64,000 nt of DNA from Roseomonas sp. Its GTDB lineage: Bacteria > Pseudomonadota > Alphaproteobacteria > Acetobacterales > Acetobacteraceae. The position numbers and the translations under genes are program-made. Shown here piece after piece: positions 1 to 7,548 of the stretch. The notes below the pieces were generated by a model. That model was given only the letters and a program-made list of their open reading frames with translations. It made no database searches and was not told the origin of the DNA. The DNA lies in NCBI GenBank assembly GCA_020249775.1, contig JADCFA010000002.1:62001-126000 (forward strand). Direction: 5' to 3'. Numbering within the stretch: the first letter of the stretch is position 1; every line of letters starts with the position of its first letter.

Positions 1-80
1 GCTTCCAGCGTTTCCCGCCCACCATGGCAGGCAGCGCCTTCAGCGGCGGCGGGCGGCGAAGGAGGGGGAAGCGTGTCCAT
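1..80 (-). CDS. bchY: Chlorophyllide a reductase subunit Y, N-terminus only (BchY, partial)
   Basis: The ATG at 80-78 lies 4 nt after the bchX stop, and the frame stays open to the window edge, giving about 26 residues. They are Pro/Ala-rich and then contain a Cys-His-Gly-Gly stretch, which resembles the GCHxG-like N-terminus I recall for BchY. An AGGA directly abuts the start codon, so a start a little downstream cannot be excluded. BchY is one half of the NifDK-like catalytic part of chlorophyllide a oxidoreductase (C7-C8 reduction), which receives electrons from BchX. The call rests mainly on its position after bchC-bchX. Confidence 0.6.
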   Translation of the reverse strand, partial: MDTLPPPSPPAAAEGAACHGGRETLE

Positions 81-84
81 TCCT

Positions 85-1101
85 TCAGACGCCCTCATAC
101 ACCACTTCAAGGGATGGCTTGTTCAGCACTTCTGCTGCGCACATGTCTTCCATGGTGGCGGGGTTCAGCACCACACCACGGCCCACGGCTTCGCCCTTGA
201 ACAGGCCAAGTAGATTTTCCTGGCTGAGCGGGTTCGGGCGCAGCGGCGGCGCCTCAGCGACTTGGAGCGCGAGCTGTTCGAACACCGAAGCCCAACGCCC
301 GCCGGGCTTGCCGATGATTTCATAATTCGCAGATTTGCGCCGGATATCTTCATCTGCCGGAATCGCAGCCAGCACGGGAATGCCGGCTTCGGCGGCAAAG
401 GCATGGGCTTCGCCCGTGCCATCATCCTTGTTGATCACCATGCCGGCGACACCGACATTGCCGCCAAGCTTGCGGAAATACTCGACAGCGGAGCAGACAT
501 TATTCGCGACATAAAGCGATTGCAGGTCATTCGACCCGACCACGATCACCTTCTGGCACATGTCACGCGCAATCGGCAGGCCAAAGCCGCCGCAAACTAC
601 ATCGCCCAGGAAGTCCAGCAGGACGTAGTCGAAATCCCATTGATGGAAGCCAAGCTTTTCCAGCAATTCGAAACCATGGATGATGCCGCGCCCACCGCAG
701 CCGCGGCCCACTTCCGGGCCGCCCAATTCCATCGCGAAAACACCATCGCGCTTGAAGCAGACATCGCCGATGGCAACAGCCTCACCAGCGGCCTTCTTCT
801 TCGATGATGTCTCAATGATGGTCGGGCAGGAACGCCCGCCGAACAAAAGCGATGTCGTGTCGCTTTTCGGATCGCAGCCAATCAGCAAAACGCGCTTGCC
901 CTGCTGCGCCATCATGTAACTCAGGTTCGCAAGCGTGAAGGATTTGCCAATGCCGCCCTTGCCATAGATGGCGATGATCTGGGTTTTCTTTGCGGCCGGT
1001 GAGGTGAGCACCCCATCAGGCGGCGTGGATGCTTCGGCGCGTAGCGCATTATGCATCGCATTCATGGATGGACCGTTTGGCTTCCCCGGGACAGCATTCA
1101 T
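85..1101 (-). CDS. bchX: Chlorophyllide a reductase iron protein BchX
   Basis: The protein has 338 residues and is NifH-like. A Walker A motif (GKGGIGKS) lies at about residues 47-54. Two cysteines expected to ligate the intersubunit 4Fe-4S cluster are in GRGCGGRG (C135) and GDVVCGGFG (C170). It is the ATP-dependent electron donor to BchYZ, which reduces chlorophyllide a to the bacteriochlorin. The Ala/Pro-rich N-terminal extension of about 40 residues and the GGRGII context separate it from BchL, which is also encoded in this window. The start overlaps the bchC stop as ATGA, so the two are probably translationally coupled. Confidence 0.96.
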   Translation of the reverse strand: MNAVPGKPNGPSMNAMHNALRAEASTPPDGVLTSPAAKKTQIIAIYGKGGIGKSFTLANLSYMMAQQGKRVLLIGCDPKSDTTSLLFGGRSCPTIIETSSKKKAAGEAVAIGDVCFKRDGVFAMELGGPEVGRGCGGRGIIHGFELLEKLGFHQWDFDYVLLDFLGDVVCGGFGLPIARDMCQKVIVVGSNDLQSLYVANNVCSAVEYFRKLGGNVGVAGMVINKDDGTGEAHAFAAEAGIPVLAAIPADEDIRRKSANYEIIGKPGGRWASVFEQLALQVAEAPPLRPNPLSQENLLGLFKGEAVGRGVVLNPATMEDMCAAEVLNKPSLEVVYEGV

Positions 1102-2039
1102 TGTTTGTTTCTCCAGTCCAGAACCATTTTGAGGCAGGCAGGATCTTCAAAAGCCTGACGATAGGCTTCCGGCGCGGCGTCTGCGGCAGCGCGATGCGTA
1201 ATCAAGCCGGAAAGGGAAAGGCGGTGCGCTGCGATCAACGCATTCACCGCTTCCAAATCATGCTGTTTCCATTCCGCAGCGATGACGATTCGCGCTTCGC
1301 GCATGAAGGCCGGCGGGAAGGTGAAGGAAAGCGGTGCGCTGTAAAAACCAGCCAGCGTTACCACACCACCAGGGGCCAAGCGCGCAATCAGCGCATCCAG
1401 CAACGCGGCATCGCCACTCACGTCACAAATCGCGCGATAATCGCGCCGCGTATCTTCTGCTGGATCAATGACCAAATAGCCATTGGCACCGTCGCGCCGC
1501 GCGGGATTGCTTTCCCACACCATCGGCGCGGGATGGCCGGCGGCGATGATGATGCGCGCCAGCAGGCGCCCCAAAACACCATGGCCGATGATCAATTCCG
1601 GAATGGCGGCTTGCGGCAGTGCCATGGCGTGATGTGCCGTTGCCGCCAGCGCCAAAAGCACGGCATCCGCGCCCAGCGCGGGATCAACCGGTGTTACGCG
1701 CGCACCGGCCACCACAAGCCGGGCGGCTGCGCCGCCAAACAAACCGCGAATATCGCCAAAGCAACGCGCACCGGGCACGAAAACCGCCTCACCCAAGCGT
1801 CTGCCCGCGTCAGCACCTGCCTGCACCACGCGGCCCACGGATTCGTAACCAGGCACCAGCGGGTAGCCCATGCCGGGGAAGGATGGCATGCGTCCGGACC
1901 AGAGAAGACGTTCTGTTCCAGTACTGATACCACTCCAATCAATGTCCACGACAACATCCTGCGCGCCGGGCGGCGTTAACTTCAGGCGCGACAGCGAAAG
2001 CTGTTCGGGTGCGCTGAGCAGGATAGCGAGTGTTTCCAC
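1098..2039 (-). CDS. bchC: 3-hydroxyethyl bacteriochlorophyllide a dehydrogenase BchC
   Basis: The 313-residue protein belongs to the alcohol dehydrogenase (MDR) superfamily. It oxidises the C3 1-hydroxyethyl group to acetyl late in bacteriochlorophyll a synthesis. The [31 protein letters not shown] block is the family hallmark. I place the start at GTG 2039 because BchC proteins begin METxA.. and a strong GGGGGAG sits 7 nt upstream. The longer in-frame opening to 2093 would run through the operator region. The gene is first in bchC-X-Y, and its promoter carries two PpsR-type palindromes. Confidence 0.95.
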   Translation of the reverse strand: METLAILLSAPEQLSLSRLKLTPPGAQDVVVDIDWSGISTGTERLLWSGRMPSFPGMGYPLVPGYESVGRVVQAGADAGRRLGEAVFVPGARCFGDIRGLFGGAAARLVVAGARVTPVDPALGADAVLLALAATAHHAMALPQAAIPELIIGHGVLGRLLARIIIAAGHPAPMVWESNPARRDGANGYLVIDPAEDTRRDYRAICDVSGDAALLDALIARLAPGGVVTLAGFYSAPLSFTFPPAFMREARIVIAAEWKQHDLEAVNALIAAHRLSLSGLITHRAAADAAPEAYRQAFEDPACLKMVLDWRNKQ

Positions 2040-2061
2040 TCTGGGACTCCCCCTTGGGTTT

Positions 2062-2105
2062 TGTAACTCTAATGTGACGATTGTGGCTGTCAAGTTAAAT
2101 TGACA
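2062..2105 (-). promoter_or_regulatory. bchC promoter with paired PpsR/CrtJ operators
   Basis: A perfect TGT-N12-ACA palindrome (TGTCAAGTTAAATTGACA) lies at 2088-2105. A second, TGT-N12-ACG, lies at 2062-2079, exactly 8 bp away, which is the spacing known for cooperative CrtJ/PpsR binding. On the minus strand TTGACA (2093-2088) and TAGAGT (2071-2066), 16 bp apart, form a plausible sigma-70 -35/-10. The two operators would therefore cover both promoter elements. PpsR is encoded in this window. Confidence 0.85.
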
Positions 2106-2124
2106 ATAAATGAGTCAGCCTAGC

Positions 2125-3291
2125 TCAAGCCGCAGCGTCGGCTTGCATCACCCGGGTCAATAGCGGTGTATCGGTGGGCAACAGGCGCGCCTTACTGAAG
2201 CCGGCGGCAGAAAGCATGGCGGCCAATTCATCGGGCCGGCGCGGGCGGCCTCGGCCCATGGCGAGCAGATAAAAACCGAAATAGGCGCCCCCCATGGGTT
2301 CGGCGCCCGCAGTGCCGGCCATGGGTTCGGCAATCAGCACGCGCCCACCCTTGGGCAGGGCCGCCCGCACGCGGCGCAGCAGGGCTTGGACCACATCATC
2401 ATCATGATCGTGCAGCACGCGGACCAGGCTGATAATATCGGCGCCCTGGGGCAGGGAATCGGTGGTGAAATCCCCACCCATCGCCATGGCGCGGTCCGCA
2501 AGCCCTTCCCGGGCGAAGCGCTGACGGCCCTGTTCGGCCACCGCCGGCAGGTCAAACAATAGCAGATCAAGCGCAGGATTGGCCTTGCCCACCGCAGTCA
2601 GAAAGGCGCCGCTGCCGCCGCCCACATCCATCAGGCGCCGATGCTGGCCAAAGCGGTAAGCCGCCAATACTTCCTGCGCGACCATGGGCTGGCTGGCCGC
2701 CATCAGCGCCGTGTAATCGGATACTTTCTCGCCCGGCAGGGCACCTGGCTGCGCGGCACCGGCATAGGCCCAGTATTGCGCGAGCGCGGTGCCGCCCCTT
2801 TCGCGGCGGAGCAATTCCACCGGATCCGCCAGATCGGCGTAGAGCATGGCATGGTGTTCCACCATGGCAGCGATGCCGGGATTGCCGATCATGGCCGCGC
2901 CCAATTCACCCAGCGCCCAGGCGCCATCCGCGCGCCGACGCACCAGCCGGAGCGACTCGGCGGCCACCAACAACCGGTTCATCGCTTCCGGCGAAAGCCC
3001 GAGTCGCGCGGCCAAGGCGCGTTCTTCCGCCGGTGCTTCGTGCAGCGCCTCAAACAGTTTCAGCCGCACACAGGCGGCCAGCACCTGCGAATAGACAAAG
3101 CCAGCGCAAAGATCGAACAATTCCCGTGCGCGGCGGCGCGCCAGTGGCCGGGTCAACGGAAACCGCGCGGCCCAGGCACGAAAGGCCGGGCGCGCGGTCA
3201 GAGATTCGCGCCAGGCGCTGAAACGGTCAGACCAGGATGGCCCCCCTTCCCCATCCGCCCTTTGCGGGGGCAGCGGCATGGCGCGCGCCAT
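2125..3291 (-). CDS. crtF: Hydroxyneurosporene O-methyltransferase CrtF
   Basis: The protein has 388 residues. An N-terminal dimerisation/winged-helix part is followed by a Rossmann SAM-binding core with the motif LMDVGGGSGAFL near residue 210 and a DIISLVRVLHDHDD stretch typical of this O-methyltransferase family. CrtF methylates the tertiary hydroxyl of carotenoids in the spheroidene/spirilloxanthin pathway. The gene starts 3 nt after crtE (ATG 3291; an internal ATG at 3279 is also possible) and ends 85 bp before bchC. crtC and crtD, which make its substrate, are not in the window. Confidence 0.92.
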   Translation of the reverse strand: MARAMPLPPQRADGEGGPSWSDRFSAWRESLTARPAFRAWAARFPLTRPLARRRARELFDLCAGFVYSQVLAACVRLKLFEALHEAPAEERALAARLGLSPEAMNRLLVAAESLRLVRRRADGAWALGELGAAMIGNPGIAAMVEHHAMLYADLADPVELLRRERGGTALAQYWAYAGAAQPGALPGEKVSDYTALMAASQPMVAQEVLAAYRFGQHRRLMDVGGGSGAFLTAVGKANPALDLLLFDLPAVAEQGRQRFAREGLADRAMAMGGDFTTDSLPQGADIISLVRVLHDHDDDVVQALLRRVRAALPKGGRVLIAEPMAGTAGAEPMGGAYFGFYLLAMGRGRPRRPDELAAMLSAAGFSKARLLPTDTPLLTRVMQADAAA

Positions 3292-3294
3292 GGT

Positions 3295-4161
3295 TCAGGC
3301 CGCGGCCAATTTGCGCGGCAAAAGCCGGCCCACTTCTTCCAGCATGGCCGCGCGCAGCAGGGTGCAGCCGGGGCAGGCGGGAATCGCCTCCACCGCCGCA
3401 TTCGCCAGCGTCTTCAGCCGCGCCACCGCGCCATCCAGGCCCAATTGCAGCACAGCGGATGGCCGGCCCAAAGCCTTGTCACGGCCAACCGGCTTGCCGA
3501 TGCTGGCTTCATCTTCCACCGCATCGCGCAGGTCATCAGCCACCTGGAAGGCCTCGCCCAGCCGATCGCCCAGCAGGCGCCAGGCTTCTGCATCAGCGAC
3601 CCCCGCGGCGGCGGCGCCGGCCACCGAAGCGGCGGCAAACAGCGCCCCGGTCTTTTGCCGCTGATATTCGGAAAGATCAGCGCGCGGCTCACATTCCCAA
3701 GCCTGGCCGGCGACAATACCGAAGGGCACGCCCACACCATCGCCAATAGCGTTGATAACGGGGCCAAGGCGTTCGGGCGCAGCGCAGCCGGCGCGCGCCA
3801 CGGTCTGGAAGGCCAGCACAATCAGCCCATCCCCGGCCAATACGGCCAGCGGTTCCCCAAAGGCGCGATGCACGGAAGGCCGGCCCCGGCGCATATCGGC
3901 ATCGTCAAAGCAGGGCAGGTCATCATGCACCAGGCTCGCGCAATGCAGCAGCTCAATCGCGGCGGCTGCGGCGCTGGCAAGCCTTGGCTGGTCATCACCG
4001 CAAGCAGAGGCCACGGCAAGCGTCAGGCGCGGGCGGATGCGGGCACCTTTAGGGAAAACCGCATGCCGCATGGCGGCGGCGAGACGGGGCGGCGCACCGC
4101 TCGCCTCGGCGGAGAGCACCGCGTCAGCGAGGCTGCTCTCAATACGGGCCAAGGCGTCCAT
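3295..4161 (-). CDS. crtE: Geranylgeranyl diphosphate synthase CrtE
   Basis: This is a 288-residue trans-isoprenyl diphosphate synthase. The first Asp-rich motif (VHDDLPCFDDADMRRGRPS) and the second (QVADDLRDA) are both visible. It makes the C20 precursor of phytoene and of the geranylgeranyl tail added by BchG. It is first of a crtE-crtF unit whose upstream region holds its own PpsR site pair, so this unit is probably light/redox controlled separately from crtB. Confidence 0.95.
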   Translation of the reverse strand: MDALARIESSLADAVLSAEASGAPPRLAAAMRHAVFPKGARIRPRLTLAVASACGDDQPRLASAAAAAIELLHCASLVHDDLPCFDDADMRRGRPSVHRAFGEPLAVLAGDGLIVLAFQTVARAGCAAPERLGPVINAIGDGVGVPFGIVAGQAWECEPRADLSEYQRQKTGALFAAASVAGAAAAGVADAEAWRLLGDRLGEAFQVADDLRDAVEDEASIGKPVGRDKALGRPSAVLQLGLDGAVARLKTLANAAVEAIPACPGCTLLRAAMLEEVGRLLPRKLAAA

Positions 4162-4206
4162 GCGGGACCTCCCGAGGGGTGGCGCGAGCGGGTCGCGGCA
4201 GCCCTG

Positions 4207-4260
4207 TGTATGTTGTATTAGACTGTTTTTATTGTCCAGCTATCTTGACACATATGTCAA
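4207..4260 (-). promoter_or_regulatory. crtE upstream region with paired PpsR/CrtJ operators
   Basis: A perfect TGT-N12-ACA site (TGTCCAGCTATCTTGACA) lies at 4233-4250. A near-match, TGT-N12-ACT, lies at 4207-4224, again with exactly 8 bp between them. The inverted repeat TTGACA-CATA-TGTCAA (4245-4260) overlaps the upstream edge and could add a half-site or hold a -35 element. I could not fix a convincing -10. The sites lie 46-89 bp before the crtE ATG, in the crtB-crtE gap. Confidence 0.8.
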
Positions 4261-4266
4261 GGCTTT

Positions 4267-5304
4267 TCACGCACGCGCGGCAAATCCTGTCTCGCGATCG
4301 GCGCGATCCATCAATTCCAGCGCCCAAACCAGCCTTTCGCCGTAGCCCGCACCAAGCGGCGGCCCTTCCGGTGCCGGCGCGGCGCGCACCGCTTCGACCA
4401 GAAAACGCGTGGCGGGTGATGGCGCTTCATCCGCGCCATCCTGCTGCGCGGCGAGCGCGCCGGCAGCACGCGCCAAAAGCCAAGCCTTGCGACGCCCAGA
4501 CACCACTGCGCGGCGAGAGACGGAATCGAGCCCCTGGCGTTCAACTTCGCGTCCGATTTCGGCATAGACCAAGCGCGCCGCGCCAATGCCTGGGCGACAA
4601 TCCCAAGGCAGCAGGGCAATACCCGGCCAGGCACGGCGATAATGCGCTTCCGCAGCCCCCAGCAGGCGAGCGACCACGCGGCCAAGCGCGGGCGAAAAGG
4701 CGGGGTTCGCCATCAGCCCTTCCGCCGAAAGCCCTTCCTCAGCCAGCCAGGATTGCGGCAGATAAACCCGCCCTGCCTTGGCATCTTCGCCCACGTCGCG
4801 TGCAATATTCGTGAGTTGCATGGCAAGGCCAAGATCGCAAGCACGCGCGATTGCTTCCACCGAGCGTACACCCATCAGTAGCGTCATCATCGCGCCAACA
4901 GTCGCAGCTACGCGCGCGGCATAGGATTCCAGCGCGGCAATATCCTCATAAAACCGGCCTTCGGCATCCCAGGCGAAGCCTTCAAGCAGCGCCGCCGGCA
5001 AGGCACGCGGCACGCCGTATTGTGCGACCACGGCGGCAAAAGCGCGATCCGCCACATGATCCCAAGGCCGCCCGGCATAGGCGCCATCAAGGCGTTGCTG
5101 CAGTTGGTTGAGCGAGGCTGCCGGATCATCGCTCATGTCAATCGCGTCATCAGCAACGCGACAAAAGGCGTAAAGCGCGGCGGCCGGGGCAGCAATGCGG
5201 CGCGGCAGCAGGAAGGATGCGGCGCGAAAGCTTTTCGAACCACCCGCCAATAGCTTGTTGCAGGCCGCAAGATCCTCACCCGAAATGCCGGTCAGTCCAG
5301 ACAT
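4267..5304 (-). CDS. crtB: Phytoene synthase CrtB
   Basis: The 345-residue squalene/phytoene synthase family protein has Asp-rich motifs DDAID (near residue 52) and NIARDVGEDAKAGRVYLP. It condenses two geranylgeranyl diphosphates to phytoene, the first committed carotenoid step. The usual partner crtI (phytoene desaturase) is not adjacent. Instead crtB follows DUF3422 after 36 bp and appears to be the last gene of the hemA-bchIDO transcription run. The C-terminal 70 residues are Ala/Pro-rich and less conserved. Confidence 0.93.
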   Translation of the reverse strand: MSGLTGISGEDLAACNKLLAGGSKSFRAASFLLPRRIAAPAAALYAFCRVADDAIDMSDDPAASLNQLQQRLDGAYAGRPWDHVADRAFAAVVAQYGVPRALPAALLEGFAWDAEGRFYEDIAALESYAARVAATVGAMMTLLMGVRSVEAIARACDLGLAMQLTNIARDVGEDAKAGRVYLPQSWLAEEGLSAEGLMANPAFSPALGRVVARLLGAAEAHYRRAWPGIALLPWDCRPGIGAARLVYAEIGREVERQGLDSVSRRAVVSGRRKAWLLARAAGALAAQQDGADEAPSPATRFLVEAVRAAPAPEGPPLGAGYGERLVWALELMDRADRETGFAARA

Positions 5305-5340
5305 GCGCGCCCCCCATATTGCTGGCAGCTATTTCTTGTT

Positions 5341-6639
5341 TCAGTCATTTTCGGCGCTCCGGCGGCGGAAGCGCCGCACACCAAGCGCCACTGTCAAAGC
5401 GACAACAGGAATGGCGATGCTGGTCACGATTTCTTCGCGAAAATTGGCACCTGATGTGACCAAACCCTTGGCCAGATAGGCAACAAGCCCAACCACATAA
5501 TAGGTGATGGCGGCGACGGAAAACCCTTCAACCGCCTGCTGCAACCTAAGCTGCTGACGCGCGCGCCGTTCCATGGAAGCGAGTAAGGCCTGATTCTGCC
5601 TCTCCCGCGTGATGTCAACGCGCGTGGAGAGAAGCTGCGTAGCCCGCGCCACACGTTGGGAGAGCATTTCCTGCCGCGCGGCGACCACCTGGCAGGTATT
5701 CATGGCCGGCGCCAGGCGACGTTCGGTGAATTCACCGAAGGTCTGCATGCCTTCCATGCGCATCTCTCGCAATTCCTGAATGCGATTGCGCACCAATTCG
5801 TAATAGGCGGCGGCTGCAGAAAAGCGGAAGCGGTGGCGCGATTCGCGGCTTTCGGCTTCAGCCGCCAGGCGCGTCAGGCGTTGTAGCAGCAATGGTTCAT
5901 CCGCTTCCTGCGCTTCCACAAGCGCTGCGCTGATTTCCGCCAATTCGCGTTCCTGCGCGCCGATCTGCGGTGCGACTTCCTGCGCCACCGGCAGCGCCAG
6001 CAGCGCCATGATGCGGTAGGTTTCCATCTCCAGCAGGCGCTGCGTGAGCCGCCCTGCCTGATAGGGCGACATGCCGCCATCATAAATCAGGAAACGACTG
6101 AATCCATCATCCTGGATGCGGAAATCCGTGAAGGCATGCGCATGGCCACTGACCAACGGGCCACCCACCAGCATGTGATCACGAAAATAGCGCCGCGAGA
6201 TTTCACTGATGGCGAGTGGCACTTCCTTGGAAGCCAGCAGCGTGACATGCGCGGCAGCAATCACTTGGCCGGGCAGGGCTTTCAGCCATTCCGCCGGTAG
6301 GGCATGGATGGCGGCCGCCGAAAAAGGCTCGGGCTCCGCACCCGCAACCACCACCATGAAGCGGCTGAATTCGCCATGCCTTTCCCACTTCAGGCGAAAG
6401 GGCCCGAAATCAGCGCTGTAATGATTGGCACCCGGCGCCGGAGGCGGCACGGAAAAGCGTTGCGCAAGCGCGCAAAGCGCAGCCCAGGGCGCGTCCCGCG
6501 CCTCATCGGCCGCTGGCAGCAGCGCAAGTTGAGAGACGCGGCAGGGAGAAAACAGGATCTCTGGCGGGCGCGCATGCACCTCATCATTCAACTCAAGGCG
6601 CCTGGCATAGGATGGGGGCAGCACGTTATCGAAGCTCAT
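5341..6639 (-). CDS. DUF3422 family protein with two C-terminal membrane segments
   Basis: The 432-residue protein is recognised from its N-terminal LELNDEVHARPPE block, the hallmark of DUF3422. The middle (about residues 230-330) is Glu/Arg-rich and probably coiled-coil. Near the C-terminus, a stretch with sequence FSVAAITYYVVGLVAYLAKG and a second, IPVVALTVALGV, look like membrane helices. The biochemical function is unknown. The start is set at ATG 6639, which overlaps the bchO stop as ATGA; an upstream start would lie inside bchO. Its place between bchO and crtB suggests a link to pigment synthesis, but that is inference. Confidence 0.85.
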   Translation of the reverse strand: MSFDNVLPPSYARRLELNDEVHARPPEILFSPCRVSQLALLPAADEARDAPWAALCALAQRFSVPPPAPGANHYSADFGPFRLKWERHGEFSRFMVVVAGAEPEPFSAAAIHALPAEWLKALPGQVIAAAHVTLLASKEVPLAISEISRRYFRDHMLVGGPLVSGHAHAFTDFRIQDDGFSRFLIYDGGMSPYQAGRLTQRLLEMETYRIMALLALPVAQEVAPQIGAQERELAEISAALVEAQEADEPLLLQRLTRLAAEAESRESRHRFRFSAAAAYYELVRNRIQELREMRMEGMQTFGEFTERRLAPAMNTCQVVAARQEMLSQRVARATQLLSTRVDITRERQNQALLASMERRARQQLRLQQAVEGFSVAAITYYVVGLVAYLAKGLVTSGANFREEIVTSIAIPVVALTVALGVRRFRRRSAEND

Positions 6640-7544
6640 GCCGCCGCCCCCGTGAGGTTCTGCGCAAGGCGCGACCATTCCTTCATCAGCACATCGGCCA
6701 CACGTTCCGGCGCTTCTTCATGCGCCAGATGGCCCAATCCCTCCAGCGTCATGATGCGCGCGGCGGCGATAATGGCCTGAATGCGCCGCGCCTGCATGGG
6801 TGGCACGGCGCGATCGCGGCTGCCCACCAGCAGGAACAGCGCTGTGCCAAGGCGCGGCAAATCGCGCAGCAAAGGGCGCAATTCCCATTGCGCCATCATG
6901 GTCAAGGCTGCGCGAATATGCCCGGAATAGCCGAATAGCCGGGTGTATAATTCAACGCCACGCGGGCCGATATCAGACCCCGTATCACGCAGCAGCTTGG
7001 CAGCCACTTCATGCTTGGAAGCGCGCCAAGCGCAAAGCTTGGAAACAAAGGGCAGGCCCACCATCAACTGCGCGGCGCGGGTGAAAAACGCCGAATGTTC
7101 ATCACCCAAGGGCAGCAGGGCGCCATTCAGGCTGAAAATAGCGCGCGGCGCGATACTACCATCCAAGGCCATACGCAGCGCAATCGCCGCCCCGGCCGAA
7201 TGGCCAAGCACCACATCTGGCGAAAGCTGAAGCTTCTGTAGTAGCGCATGCAAGCTTCCCGAAAAACCCGCGAGTGAAACCCGCGCCTGCGGCAGGCTGG
7301 AGGTAAAGCCATGCCCTGGCAGATCAGGCGCAATCAGCGTGAAATGCGGCGCAAGTATTGGCGCCAGATCGCGCCAGCTATGCGTGGCCGCGGCCGTGCC
7401 ATGCAGCAATAACAGGCATGGCCCCTGCCCCATGCGCTGAACATGCCAATGCAGCCCGCCAGCTTCGACAAACTGGCTCGCTTCCCGATTAGGCCAATCG
7501 CGCCCGTCCCTTTCCCAGTTTGGAAATTCTCCGGACGCGGCCAT
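6636..7544 (-). CDS. bchO: Magnesium chelatase accessory protein BchO (alpha/beta hydrolase)
   Basis: This 302-residue alpha/beta-hydrolase has an oxyanion-region LLLHGTAAATHSWRDL and the nucleophile elbow GHSAGA. BchO is conserved in photosynthesis clusters after bchI-bchD. Its exact role is unproven and is usually described as assisting Mg chelation. The start at ATG 7544 lies 4 nt after the bchD stop. The longer open frame to 7694 overlaps bchD and has no homologous character. Confidence 0.92.
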   Translation of the reverse strand: MAASGEFPNWERDGRDWPNREASQFVEAGGLHWHVQRMGQGPCLLLLHGTAAATHSWRDLAPILAPHFTLIAPDLPGHGFTSSLPQARVSLAGFSGSLHALLQKLQLSPDVVLGHSAGAAIALRMALDGSIAPRAIFSLNGALLPLGDEHSAFFTRAAQLMVGLPFVSKLCAWRASKHEVAAKLLRDTGSDIGPRGVELYTRLFGYSGHIRAALTMMAQWELRPLLRDLPRLGTALFLLVGSRDRAVPPMQARRIQAIIAAARIMTLEGLGHLAHEEAPERVADVLMKEWSRLAQNLTGAAA

Positions 7545-7548
7545 GGCA

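Noticed and set aside
1029-1979. A 316-codon plus-strand frame opposite bchC and the end of bchX.
   Set aside because: It is antisense to BchC, whose motifs are clear; no supporting start signal or family resemblance.
2641-4221. A 526-codon plus-strand open frame opposite crtF/crtE.
   Set aside because: It is antisense to two clear carotenoid genes and has basic low-complexity composition from high-G+C shadow reading, with no family motif.
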